Below are positions 26,701-34,293 of a stretch of DNA of 64,000 bases, one piece after another; within the stretch, counting starts at the first letter, position 1; each line of letters starts with the position of its first letter. The DNA is from Flavobacteriales bacterium (GTDB lineage Bacteria > Bacteroidota > Bacteroidia > NS11-12g > UBA9320): contig JACJZV010000003.1 of assembly GCA_020635395.1 (NCBI GenBank), positions 62,001-126,000 of the forward strand, given 5' to 3'. The position numbers and the translations under genes were made by a program. The notes under the pieces were generated by a model. That model did no database searches and had not been told where the DNA came from. It worked only from the letters and a program-made list of their open reading frames with translations.

Positions 26701-28138
26701 TAGGTTTAAACATTTTACCCTCTATTCCTTTCATTGAAAAAATGGGTAGATAAACCAACACAATGATTATTTGACCAAATACCGCACTATTCATCATTCG
26801 TGAAGAAGTGTGTTTTACCTCTTCATCCATACGAGATTGAGGCATTGAGGCATACATTTCGGAGGAATTTAATTTCGAAAATCGGTGCACCACAGCTTCC
26901 ACAATAATCACCGCTCCATCCACTATAAGTCCAAAATCTATTGCCCCGAGGCTCATTAAATTTCCGCTGATACCAAAAATGTTCATTAAAATAATGGCAA
27001 AAAGCATGGAGAGCGGAATAACGGATGCCACCAACAATCCGGCACGAACATTTCCTAAAAACAAAACAAGCACAAAAATGACGATTAAAGCTCCTTCTAT
27101 CAGGTTTTTAGAAACCGTGCCAATGGCATTGTTTACCATTTTCGACCTATCCAAAAATGGGTCTATTTCGATGCCCTCCGGGAGTGTTTTTCGTATTTCC
27201 TTTATGCGTTTTTTGATGTTTTTGATAACTGTATTACTGTTTGCATCTTTAAGCATCATTACCACCGCACCAGATACCTCCTGAGTTCCGTTGTAGGTCA
27301 TTGCTCCAAAACGAGTAGCATTTCCAATTTCTACTTTAGCCACATCACTAATATGTAAAGGTATCCCTCCGGGCAACATTTTTACCACCATCTGCTCAAT
27401 GTCTTGATTGCTTTTTGCAAGCCCCTCGGTTCTTATAAACAGCACAATAGGTCCTTTTTCGATATACGACCCTCCAATGTTTTGATTGTTTTTTTCGAGA
27501 GCCGAAAAAATCTCCGAAACACTGACCTGATAAGATTTTAGCTTGGCAGGGTCAATAACAATCTCATATTGCTTGAGCCTTCCTCCAAAACTGCTAACCT
27601 CTGCCACACCTTCTACACCCAAAAGCTGCCTTTTTATAATCCAGTCCTGAATGGTTCTTAAATCCATTGCATTATACTTTTGTTCGTATCCTTTTTTGGG
27701 TCGAACAGTATATTGATAAATCTCGCCCAAACCGGTAGAAACCGGAGCAAGAAATGGTGTACCAAATTCTTTGGGAATTTCGTGGCTCATTTGTTGCAGC
27801 CGTTCCGAAATTTGCTGTCGAGCCCAATAAATATTGATATTATCTTCAAAAACGACAGTGACCACCGACAAACCGAATCGAGAAAAACTTCGTAGTTCTT
27901 TAATTTCGGGAGTGCCTTGCAAACCCTGTTCTATCGGAAAAGTAATCAACCGTTCAATATCTCCTGCTCCCAAGGCTGAAGCTACGGTTATTACCTGAAC
28001 CTGATTATTCGTAATGTCGGGAACCGCATCTATTGGTAATCGGCTTGTTTCGTATATGCCATAAACCAGCAATGTAACGGTTAATATGGCAACAATAAAC
28101 TTGTTTTTTATGGAAAAATGAATAATCCGTGAAAGCAT
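23798..28138 (-). CDS. Heavy-metal RND efflux pump fused to a TolC/CzcC-like outer-membrane channel
   Basis: A 1446-residue fusion. Residues 1 to about 1035 are a complete CzcA/CusA-type RND pump, with two sets of transmembrane helices, porter loops and the motif DFGLIVDGAVIIVE near 400. This motif is the HME1 (Co/Zn/Cd) signature rather than the Cu/Ag type. From about residue 1040 comes a hydrophobic stretch ending STQAQ that looks like a signal peptide. About 390 residues of TolC-family protein follow (SLKQAIDTAIKNNNFL, two coiled-coil halves, YVEWIWQMNEALNIELE). Such fusions are known in Bacteroidota. How the channel part reaches the outer membrane (processing or tethering) is unresolved. 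Confidence 0.92.
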   Translation of the reverse strand: MLSRIIHFSIKNKFIVAILTVTLLVYGIYETSRLPIDAVPDITNNQVQVITVASALGAGDIERLITFPIEQGLQGTPEIKELRSFSRFGLSVVTVVFEDNINIYWARQQISERLQQMSHEIPKEFGTPFLAPVSTGLGEIYQYTVRPKKGYEQKYNAMDLRTIQDWIIKRQLLGVEGVAEVSSFGGRLKQYEIVIDPAKLKSYQVSVSEIFSALEKNNQNIGGSYIEKGPIVLFIRTEGLAKSNQDIEQMVVKMLPGGIPLHISDVAKVEIGNATRFGAMTYNGTQEVSGAVVMMLKDANSNTVIKNIKKRIKEIRKTLPEGIEIDPFLDRSKMVNNAIGTVSKNLIEGALIVIFVLVLFLGNVRAGLLVASVIPLSMLFAIILMNIFGISGNLMSLGAIDFGLIVDGAVIIVEAVVHRFSKLNSSEMYASMPQSRMDEEVKHTSSRMMNSAVFGQIIIVLVYLPIFSMKGIEGKMFKPMAQTVAFALLGAFVLSLTYVPMMSAWILGKQRTSKNNLSDRIMGKVETAYHKQLLRSFRNKYVVISSVLVLLVITLFLSTRLGGEFIPNLPEGDFAVETRVLTGSNINTSVDGASKASKLLLSKFPEIEKIVTKTGTSEVPTDPMPLDASDMVIVLKDRKDWTSASSYADLEAKMIEVLDEIPGVTFGFQYPVAMRFNELISGARQDVVCKIFGENMDTLEHYAQKFGAICKSVKGSSGVYVEAVAGMPQIVISYNRQIISQYGLAIEDINSMVNAAFAGRNCGVIYEGEKRFDLVVKLEKSQRSDVSDVQNLLIETPNGNHVPLSLLADVQVSSGYNQIQRENSQRRIVVGFNVRGKDVQSVVQEMQQKVEKQIKLPPGYFITYGGAFENLEAAKSRLSIATPIVLFVVFLMLYFAFGSLKQSLLIYTAIPLSAIGGVLALVVRGLPFSISAGIGFIALFGVAVLNGIVLISEFNRHKQLGFINNNRIAITASKLRLRPVLMTAFVASLGFIPMALSTGEGAEVQRPLATVVIGGLLVSTFLTLFVLPILYSSVEKSWRPKVKKSASVLLLLFAVASTQAQSPISLKQAIDTAIKNNNFLKIERLKQEYNHQMIATKRTLSPTQFSVEAGQINSFYFDKNVGVSQNFALPNVYLAKGRWLTAEWESSVLQTKVEEKILAKNVSAVYFELVYLIEKQKTLIRLDSMFSKLVDVTRQRFEAGDCDAIEKALAENQSAKMNLQLLNISQSIHFLKSQFQLLLNSETKFELTDKMPQRAAFNNSDSLSVYGHPEMQWYEQQLKTAELNTQNERLKMQPELSLGYNLMSMQGYGSNNQLYDSKMQFQSVQVGVGVPIFASGQRTQIKAAVLNEKIVEQQFVAKQNQMMVELQQAFWNYQNSEEQLAKYERNFNNNFDKIIDLSQKQLKEGGIRYVEWIWQMNEALNIELEFLELQKNRNQAIVELNYLIEK

Positions 28139-28220
28139 TTAAAATTAAATTTTAATGATTAAAAAATAGCAACTAATTGTTGAGGCAATGCCAGAAAGAA
28201 AGCCAAAAGCTCAGTAAAAG

Positions 28221-28601
28221 TTAGACCACCCGCGGGGGCTGCCAAACGTTATTGAAAACATCAGCAGAAAACATTTTGGGTTCATAGTCCATTCTTTTTT
28301 TGTTACCTCCCCTTTCAGAACCCATAGCAAACGGAGGTTGATTGTGGGTGGAAAAAGAAATAGCTATATGAAACGAGTGGCCGCAAAAAGGCAGTTCGTC
28401 ATGATCGGCAGGATGCTCGTTCTCATGATTTTCTTTGTTTAGATAATGCTTGGTTAAAAAATCGAGAATGGAGGAATCGTTGTCTAACAAGGCATGCTCT
28501 TGATAATGATTAATCAAAGCCGGAAGTCGAAAAATTTCGGAAAACGATGTACTTCCAAAAAGCACAACAAAAAGTAGCGTCAATCCAAACAATCGTTTCA
28601 C
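28221..28601 (-). CDS. Small secreted His/Asp-rich protein of the metal efflux operon
   Basis: A 126-residue protein with a signal peptide (about 1-21). The His-, Asp- and Glu-rich stretch is HENEHPADHDELPFCGHSFH near residues 58-77, and the protein ends WQPPRVV. It precedes the RND pump by 82 bp on the same strand. The His/Cys cluster suggests periplasmic metal binding or sensing, but this is inference. Similar small proteins at the head of Bacteroidota czc/cus operons are usually annotated as hypothetical. The start is GTG at 28601. Confidence 0.65.
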   Translation of the reverse strand: MKRLFGLTLLFVVLFGSTSFSEIFRLPALINHYQEHALLDNDSSILDFLTKHYLNKENHENEHPADHDELPFCGHSFHIAISFSTHNQPPFAMGSERGGNKKRMDYEPKMFSADVFNNVWQPPRVV

Positions 28602-28627
28602 GGTGCGAAATTAATTAAACTTGAATT

Positions 28628-28635
28628 TAAATTTG
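28628..28635 (+). promoter_or_regulatory. Candidate -7 promoter element next to a start codon
   Basis: TAAATTTG, a perfect TAnnTTTG, ends 6 nt before the ATG of the 53-residue membrane protein, implying a leaderless or nearly leaderless transcript. Confidence 0.45.
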
Positions 28636-28641
28636 CCCACA

Positions 28642-28803
28642 ATGAGTAAAAAGAAAAATACTGCAAATCATACAGTTACAGCGGTTGTCGGGTTAATTTT
28701 AATCGTAATGATAATGTATGTTCTTAAACAGAGTAGCTCTAAACAAACACCAGAAAAACAGCCGATAGAGGTAGAATTTGAAATAGATAGCTCTGGTGTA
28801 TAA
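28642..28803 (+). CDS. Small single-pass membrane protein
   Basis: A 53-residue protein with a basic head (MSKKKNTANH), one transmembrane helix (about residues 11-29, VTAVVGLILIVMIMYVL) and an acidic tail (QPIEVEFEIDSSG). This is the N-in, C-out pattern. It is not recognised. It is divergent from the metal efflux operon. The ATG at 28642 sits 6 nt after a perfect -7 element, which favours it over the in-frame TTG at 28621. Confidence is limited by its size. Confidence 0.5.
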   Translation: MSKKKNTANHTVTAVVGLILIVMIMYVLKQSSSKQTPEKQPIEVEFEIDSSGV

Positions 28804-28894
28804 AGTTGCGTTTCAGTTTAAATAGAATGGATACTTTTAGCGAACATCCAAACAAATTCAAAATTAAATTCGTTGTTTTGCACAAACATCTTCA

Positions 28895-29203
28895 TTGAAA
28901 AAAGGCAACTTACATATCTTACTCTCGTGCATATCTATTATATGTCTGTTTTCTTCCATGCGTGTCAACTCCTTTTTTAAATGGGAAGAAAACCTTTACA
29001 TTTATGAAACCGACAGCGAAACTGAAACAGAGAAAGATGGTAAAATTAAATTTAACGAGAATGAGTCTGAGTATGCTATTCAGATTTATTTTGATGCCTT
29101 TTTTTTTGACAAAACAGAGCAAACTTGGAAAAACACAGAACCCAAATTGAGTTACAATTCTTGTATTCTAAACGTTAACACTCCCCCTCCCGAATTTTAT
29201 TAA
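28895..29203 (+). CDS. Hypothetical small secreted protein
   Basis: A 102-residue reading with a hydrophobic N-terminal signal (about residues 6-25), then an acidic region (ETDSETETEKDGKIKFNENE) and a C-terminal NTPPPEFY. It is not recognised. The start is TTG at 28895 and the stop is 60 bp before the SulP gene, so it may be cotranscribed with it. The composition is compatible with a real protein, but there is no family evidence. Confidence 0.45.
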   Translation: MKKGNLHILLSCISIICLFSSMRVNSFFKWEENLYIYETDSETETEKDGKIKFNENESEYAIQIYFDAFFFDKTEQTWKNTEPKLSYNSCILNVNTPPPEFY

Positions 29204-29262
29204 TTTCTACGAAAGCCAAGTATTTCCCATTTATTGTAGTAATTAAAAAATTAAAATTCGAC

Positions 29263-30822
29263 ATGAATCAACGATTCAATTTTAGCTATTTCGGCAAAGA
29301 TTTTTCAGCCGGATTAGTTGTTTTTTTGGTGGCTTTGCCACTTTGTTTAGGTATAGCCCACGCCTCAGATGCCCCACCTATGGCTGGCATTATTTCGGGG
29401 GTAATCGGCGGAATTGTGGTTGGTGCCATTAGCGGAAGCAATTTGGGTGTGAGTGGCCCTGCGGCAGGGCTAGCTTCAATTATAGGCACGGCCATTAAAG
29501 ATTTGGGTGCATTCGAAATATTCTTGGTGGCCGTTGTTGTGGCCGGAATAATCCAGATTATTTTGGGGGTAATTGGTGCCGGAAAAATTGCCTATTATTT
29601 TCCATCTTCGGTAATAAAAGGAATGCTCGCCGCCATTGGAATCATCATTATTTTAAAAGAGATTCCGCACCTTTTTGGTATAGATAAAGACCCGGTTGGT
29701 GAATCATCTTTTGACCAACCAGACGGCGAAAACACATTTACCGAACTTTTAAATCTTGACCACATGATTCTTGGTGCGGTGATTATTGGCCTTTCCTGTT
29801 TTGCTGTTTTGCTTATTTGGGAAACAAAATATATAAAAAAGAGAAAAATATTGGCCAACATTCCGGCACCACTTTTGGCCGTTTTGGTTGGTTTTTTTAT
29901 GAACAAATTTTTTCCTCCCCATTTGGCACTTGGTTCTGAACACATGGTTCAGCTTCCCGTTTTTTCGGCTTCCGATGGAGCTTCGAGTATCTTAACCTTT
30001 CCAAAATTTTCTGCCATAACCAATTGGGAAGTTTTAAAAATCGGAATCGTGATAGCCGTAGTTGCCAGCCTTGAAACACTTCTTTGTGTAGAAGCCACAG
30101 ATAGGCTCGACCCCAAAAAGAACATAACACCAACCAACAGAGAACTTATTGCACAAGGCACAGGCAATGTGGTGTCGGGATTAATTGGAGGCCTGCCTGT
30201 AACTCAGGTAATTGTTCGGAGTTCGGCAAATATTAATGCCGGAGGACAGACCAAAATTTCGGCAATAGTCCATGGCATTTTATTGATGGCTTGCGTGCTG
30301 TTTATTCCAAATATACTGAATTCTATACCAGAGGCGGCATTGGCTGCCATACTGATTGTGGTTGGTTACAAACTGGCAAAACCTACACTTTTTAAGAAAA
30401 TGTTTGTGGAAGGACAAGATCAGTTTATCCCTTTCATTGTAACTGTTGCAGCCATATATTTTACAGATTTGTTGGTTGGAGTTTCTATCGGTTTGTTGGT
30501 AGGAATTATCTATGTGATTTATACCAATTTCAAATCAACAATTAAAGCAGAAAAGAGCGGAAACCACACTATTGTTGATTTTAAGAAAGATGTTTTCTTT
30601 TACAATCGTGCGGAGCTGATGAAAATTTTCAGTGGTTTAAAAGCGGGCGATGAGTTGACACTTGACGGCCAAAACGTTGACTTTATAGACCACGATATTT
30701 TCTTAGCTATTGAGGATTTTGTAAATGATTCAGTGGGAAAGAACATCAAGGTAAATGTGATTGACATAAACCGAAAAAAGATAACTTTTATGAGCGGTGT
30801 AGAACATCATAAGCAACTCTAA
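29263..30822 (+). CDS. SulP family inorganic anion transporter
   Basis: A 519-residue SLC26/SulP protein. It has 12-14 hydrophobic segments beginning SAGLVVFLVALPLCLGIA, the conserved GLIGGLPVTQVIVRSSANIN segment near residue 310 and SGPAAGLA near 65. A cytoplasmic C-terminal STAS domain covers about 430-519 (LDGQNVDFIDHDIFLAIEDF). SulP members carry sulfate, bicarbonate or other anions, and the substrate cannot be read from sequence alone. There is no carbonic anhydrase gene beside it. It is convergent with the following gene, overlapping by 4 bp at the stops. Confidence 0.92.
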   Translation: MNQRFNFSYFGKDFSAGLVVFLVALPLCLGIAHASDAPPMAGIISGVIGGIVVGAISGSNLGVSGPAAGLASIIGTAIKDLGAFEIFLVAVVVAGIIQIILGVIGAGKIAYYFPSSVIKGMLAAIGIIIILKEIPHLFGIDKDPVGESSFDQPDGENTFTELLNLDHMILGAVIIGLSCFAVLLIWETKYIKKRKILANIPAPLLAVLVGFFMNKFFPPHLALGSEHMVQLPVFSASDGASSILTFPKFSAITNWEVLKIGIVIAVVASLETLLCVEATDRLDPKKNITPTNRELIAQGTGNVVSGLIGGLPVTQVIVRSSANINAGGQTKISAIVHGILLMACVLFIPNILNSIPEAALAAILIVVGYKLAKPTLFKKMFVEGQDQFIPFIVTVAAIYFTDLLVGVSIGLLVGIIYVIYTNFKSTIKAEKSGNHTIVDFKKDVFFYNRAELMKIFSGLKAGDELTLDGQNVDFIDHDIFLAIEDFVNDSVGKNIKVNVIDINRKKITFMSGVEHHKQL

Positions 30823-31493
30823 TTGACTTTTAAAGCCAAACCAACCATGAAATTAAATTGAGAATTAAACGCATAGGTTAAGAAATTATCGCAGTCGGCA
30901 TCTTCACAATTGGGTTGCGGAGAATAGAAAAAACTCAATCGCAGCTCGGCAAAGGCCGATAAAAATTCGGTTTTAAAAAATTTGTGCTGATATCTAAATA
31001 AAAACTGGGTTTGAAATGCCCATGCTTCCTCTTTTTTATATCTATTTAACAGTGGGTCAAATACCTTTTCTTCTCTTGTAAAACGGTCAACACCAATGCC
31101 TAATCCCGCATAGAATCGGTGCTTTTCTATTTCCTTCATTCTTACGACAGAAACAAAAAAGTCCGACTTTTTATAACGTATGGAATAATCGCTGTTTACC
31201 GTTGAATCGTTTCCAACACATATAGGTTGTCCAAAACCGATGTATTCAAAAGAATCGCAGTAATAAAAATCTTTATTTCCATAAACTGTTTTGGGTTGCG
31301 ATAATCCATAACCCAACCCCAAAACCCATTTGTCGTTAAGCTGAAAATCAAAGCCAAGCTCCAACTTAGAAAGTGACTTCAATTGCGGTTCACGAAGTTT
31401 TTCAACCCCATATTTCCCTAAAAATGAGACTTGTGCAGTTGAATGCAAGCCAATCAGGACAAAAAATCCCAAAAGCAAAAAATTTGATTTCAT
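30819..31493 (-). CDS. Hypothetical outer-membrane beta-barrel-like protein
   Basis: A 224-residue protein with a signal peptide (1-21, ending HSTAQ) and alternating amphipathic strands such as KLELGFDFQLNDKWVLGLGY and RFYAGLGIGVDRF. It ends in FNSQFNFMVGLALKVN, the terminal strand pattern of outer-membrane barrels. There is no specific family. Two Cys pairs (CDSF...ICVG and CEDADC) lie in predicted loops. It lies downstream of DUF2892 on the same strand, 30 bp away. Confidence 0.65.
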   Translation of the reverse strand: MKSNFLLLGFFVLIGLHSTAQVSFLGKYGVEKLREPQLKSLSKLELGFDFQLNDKWVLGLGYGLSQPKTVYGNKDFYYCDSFEYIGFGQPICVGNDSTVNSDYSIRYKKSDFFVSVVRMKEIEKHRFYAGLGIGVDRFTREEKVFDPLLNRYKKEEAWAFQTQFLFRYQHKFFKTEFLSAFAELRLSFFYSPQPNCEDADCDNFLTYAFNSQFNFMVGLALKVN

Positions 31494-31523
31494 GGCATTA
31501 TTTGTGGCAGAAATTTACCTTTC

Positions 31524-31733
31524 TTACTTTCCTTTTTTAGAGCAAGTATTGATGCCAAAAGGTAAATACAACGGGCAAAAGCTGATAACGGAGGTTGCCA
31601 AAAATACTACGGCAAACAACCCCAAAACCCACGCCCATGTGCCATGAACTTGTTTTGTGATGATTAAAAGTGCAAATAGTATTGCGGCCATTATTCTGAT
31701 TAGTTTATCGGTAAAACCCATATTGTTTTTCAT
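31524..31733 (-). CDS. DUF2892 family small membrane protein
   Basis: A 69-residue protein matching the DUF2892 (YgaP-like inner-membrane) family: MGFTDKLIRIMAAILFALL, a second helix near residues 33-52, and the family ending CPLYLPFGINTCSKK. It has two transmembrane helices. The function is unknown; relatives often sit beside rhodanese or sulfur-related genes, but none is seen here. It lies 83 bp downstream of the crt operon. Confidence 0.85.
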   Translation of the reverse strand: MKNNMGFTDKLIRIMAAILFALLIITKQVHGTWAWVLGLFAVVFLATSVISFCPLYLPFGINTCSKKGK

Positions 31734-31816
31734 ACATTCAAATTTTTATTGAGCAAAGCAACACAAAAAGTTTAATAATCAATACACCAAATCAATCATT
31801 TTTTTTAACCAATAGC

Positions 31817-32509
31817 TCAACCTGTTTTTGCCTGTTTGTTTAATTTTTCATAAATGTAAACACTGGTTAAAAGCATCGAAAAACTGTAAAAAGCATCTTC
31901 TAATGGTATGGTTACCAATCGGATACCTAAAATATGTGATTCATTATAACAAACTACTGGCTGGCTGCTGAACATTCCGGTCAAAGCTCCATTAATAAAG
32001 AAAAATGGAAGCAAGCTGATGGCGTACATCATTAGAAAATGATTTAAAAAAGTTGGCCTAAAAAGCACCAAAAGAATGATAAATAATCCTGCCAAAAGAA
32101 AAGAAGACATGGTGTAGTATCGTTCAGAATTCTTAATACCTACCAAAATAAGAATGCCTGCAACTAAAACTAAAAATACCAATAATGCAAGTGTGCTCCC
32201 TTTTTGTGGAAACCAATAATGCTTTAAAATTTCGTAGATAAAGATACATGAAAAGGGTATTAGTAGAAAAAAAAGCCACTCTTCGATGGGCAAGTTTAAA
32301 AATTGGATTCCGCAGCAATATTTTGCCCCAAACCACCAGATATGCTGTTTTGTAAAAAATACATCCCACGGTATAAAAAGCAGCATCATACCGGCATTTG
32401 CCATCAAAACTAATGGCCATTTTTTATAAAATTTAAGTTTTTTATTGAAGCTGTAGAGCAGTGGCCCTGTAAGGGTTATGGCCAGCAAAATGAAATAATA
32501 AAACCTCAT
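31817..32509 (-). CDS. Lycopene cyclase, fused CrtYc-CrtYd type
   Basis: A 230-residue integral membrane protein with six to seven hydrophobic segments, made of two tandem lycopene-cyclase half domains. The active-site motif P-x-E-E is in NLPIEEWLFF (Glu76/77) and its counterpart PLEDAFYSF is near residue 205. It should turn lycopene into beta-carotene (one or both ends). Its ATG overlaps the crtZ stop (TAATG), and it is the last gene of the carotenoid operon. The assignment fits the pathway order, since crtI, crtB and crtZ are all present upstream. Confidence 0.9.
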   Translation of the reverse strand: MRFYYFILLAITLTGPLLYSFNKKLKFYKKWPLVLMANAGMMLLFIPWDVFFTKQHIWWFGAKYCCGIQFLNLPIEEWLFFLLIPFSCIFIYEILKHYWFPQKGSTLALLVFLVLVAGILILVGIKNSERYYTMSSFLLAGLFIILLVLFRPTFLNHFLMMYAISLLPFFFINGALTGMFSSQPVVCYNESHILGIRLVTIPLEDAFYSFSMLLTSVYIYEKLNKQAKTG

Positions 32510-32952
32510 TAACGGCCTCTTTCTTTGAAATATTTAAGAGGCACCAACAGCATTCCAAAACATTCGCCATGCTCTTTGCCCAAGTGTTTATGGTGCATTT
32601 TATGAGCCCGCCGTATAGCCCTAAAATAAAAGTTGTTGGAGTTGCGGAGCCATTTGAATCGTTGATGAATAAACACATCATGAACCAAAAAATAACACAA
32701 TCCATACAATGAAATGCCGATGGCAACGGGATAAAATACCTTAATGTGATAGAAGGTTCCACCAGCAAAAAGTAGCATGGCCGGAATGGCAAAAATCAAA
32801 AAAAACGAGTCATTTTTTTCAAAAAAACCACTGTTGGTGTGCGTATGATGGTCTTCATGCAGATTCCATAAAAATCCGTGCATAACAAATTTGTGCATAA
32901 ACCAGGCAACAAATTCCATCAGAAAAAATGTAAGTATTGCTATTAGAATCAT
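32509..32952 (-). CDS. crtZ: Beta-carotene hydroxylase (fatty acid hydroxylase superfamily)
   Basis: A 147-residue di-iron membrane hydroxylase that adds 3-OH groups to beta-ionone rings (beta-carotene to zeaxanthin). The His clusters of the family are all present: HKFVMHGFLWNLHEDHHTH (about 15-33), HDVFIHQRF (about 90) and HKMHHKHLGKEHGE (about 116-129). It lies 4 bp after the unknown secreted protein and overlaps the cyclase gene by 1 bp. Confidence 0.93.
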   Translation of the reverse strand: MILIAILTFFLMEFVAWFMHKFVMHGFLWNLHEDHHTHTNSGFFEKNDSFFLIFAIPAMLLFAGGTFYHIKVFYPVAIGISLYGLCYFLVHDVFIHQRFKWLRNSNNFYFRAIRRAHKMHHKHLGKEHGECFGMLLVPLKYFKERGR

Positions 32953-32956
32953 CAGA

Positions 32957-33460
32957 CTATTTTAATGAGTTTAACAATGTTGAAAGACGACTTTTTTGGG
33001 AGCTTGAAATATGGCTTGTATTCATAACATTGGTTGTCAACTTTTTTTTCCAATCCAAAGGCATAGAAGCCGAAGGCATTTTGGCTATAAAAAAATCGAT
33101 GTCAGAAGCAATGTTTCCGTCATAGTTTAGAATAGAAGGAATATTTAATTGCACCATTAATCTGCAATATCTCGACTCCACTTGCTGCTGACTTTGCTTA
33201 ATTGATTTCTCAATTAAATCTTTGCCTTCGTTGAAATAAGAGAGTTTCGTTGACGGCCAAGTGGCATATTCAGCCATCATGGCACGCCCTAATCCTGCGT
33301 ATGCCATCGTTATAGCATCCGATGCATTTTTGTTTGATTCATAAAATGATTTTAGGCCATTTTCGGTATGCATAGAGGCATGAAAAGTGGAGCGAACATC
33401 GGTGCCACTTGTGAAAGCCAAAAGGAAAGGTAAAATAAGCATTAGAAATTTCGCCTTCAT
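32957..33460 (-). CDS. Uncharacterised secreted protein embedded in the carotenoid operon
   Basis: Not recognised. The 167-residue protein has a cleavable signal (about 1-18) and a mature part that looks helical: NASDAITMAYAGLGRAMMAEY, then WPSTKLSYFNEGKDLIEKSI and a RLMVQLNIPSILNYD segment. It has no catalytic motif. Its ATG overlaps the crtB stop by ATGA and crtZ follows after 4 bp, so it is translated as part of the pathway operon. I recall that a protein of this size often occupies this slot in Bacteroidota crt clusters. A periplasmic accessory or transport-related role is only a guess. Confidence 0.7.
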   Translation of the reverse strand: MKAKFLMLILPFLLAFTSGTDVRSTFHASMHTENGLKSFYESNKNASDAITMAYAGLGRAMMAEYATWPSTKLSYFNEGKDLIEKSIKQSQQQVESRYCRLMVQLNIPSILNYDGNIASDIDFFIAKMPSASMPLDWKKKLTTNVMNTSHISSSQKSRLSTLLNSLK

Positions 33461-34293
33461 AACAAATTGAGCTTTATGTTTATATAGGAACGCATCATCA
33501 AAGCCATTTTCACATAGTCATTTACTCGAATGCGGCTTTGAAGAATCTTTGAGTGATGCGTTCGTTTTAGCTTTTTCAGCAATTGTTTATAGTAGCGATA
33601 CGCAGTATAAACGCCAAATCTGGCCGTTTCTGGCAATCGGATAATTCCATCAAAAGCTTGTTCAAAATCCATTTCAATTTCTTTCATTATTTCATTCATC
33701 GAATTTTCATTCAAGTTTCCGAAATCAATGTTCGGAAAATAACTTCTGTTCAAAATATCTGTATCGGATTTCAAATCTCTTAAAAAATTAACTTTTTGAA
33801 AAGCAGAGCCCAATTTCATGGCGGATGGTTTTAACCTTTGGTATAAATCTTCATCGCCATTTACAAAAACTTTGAGGCACATAAGCCCAACCACATCGGC
33901 AGAGCCATAGATATATTCTTCATATTCTTTTTTTGAAAGGTAATTGCTTTTATACAAATCCATCCGCATGCTTTTTAGAAAAGATTCAACCAACTCCACA
34001 TCTATCGAATACTTTTTTAATGTTGAAATAAACGCTTGCACTACCGGATTTACGCTTATCCCATGTTCAACAGCATAATAAAAATCCGACTCAAAGTGGT
34101 TCAACAAAAATTCTTTATCGTATTCGTGAAACGTATCTACAATCTCATCTGCCACCCGAACAAATCCATAAATATTATATATATCTTGCCGAATGGATGA
34201 ATGAAGCATTTTTACTGCCGAGGCAAATGATGTACTATAAACATTTGTTATGGCTCTACTCGTTTGTTCAGAAATCGAATTATATAGTTGCAT
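33457..34293 (-). CDS. crtB: Phytoene synthase
   Basis: A squalene/phytoene synthase of about 278 residues that condenses two geranylgeranyl-PP to phytoene. The first Asp-rich motif is in VRVADEIVDT and the second in NFLRDLKSDTD. The FASAVKMLHSSIRQDIYNIYGF segment near residue 20 matches the family. The ATG at 34293 starts the conserved N-terminus; a longer frame from 34335 lies entirely inside crtI. It overlaps the crtI end by 14 bp, so it is translationally coupled. Confidence 0.93.
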   Translation of the reverse strand: MQLYNSISEQTSRAITNVYSTSFASAVKMLHSSIRQDIYNIYGFVRVADEIVDTFHEYDKEFLLNHFESDFYYAVEHGISVNPVVQAFISTLKKYSIDVELVESFLKSMRMDLYKSNYLSKKEYEEYIYGSADVVGLMCLKVFVNGDEDLYQRLKPSAMKLGSAFQKVNFLRDLKSDTDILNRSYFPNIDFGNLNENSMNEIMKEIEMDFEQAFDGIIRLPETARFGVYTAYRYYKQLLKKLKRTHHSKILQSRIRVNDYVKMALMMRSYINIKLNLL

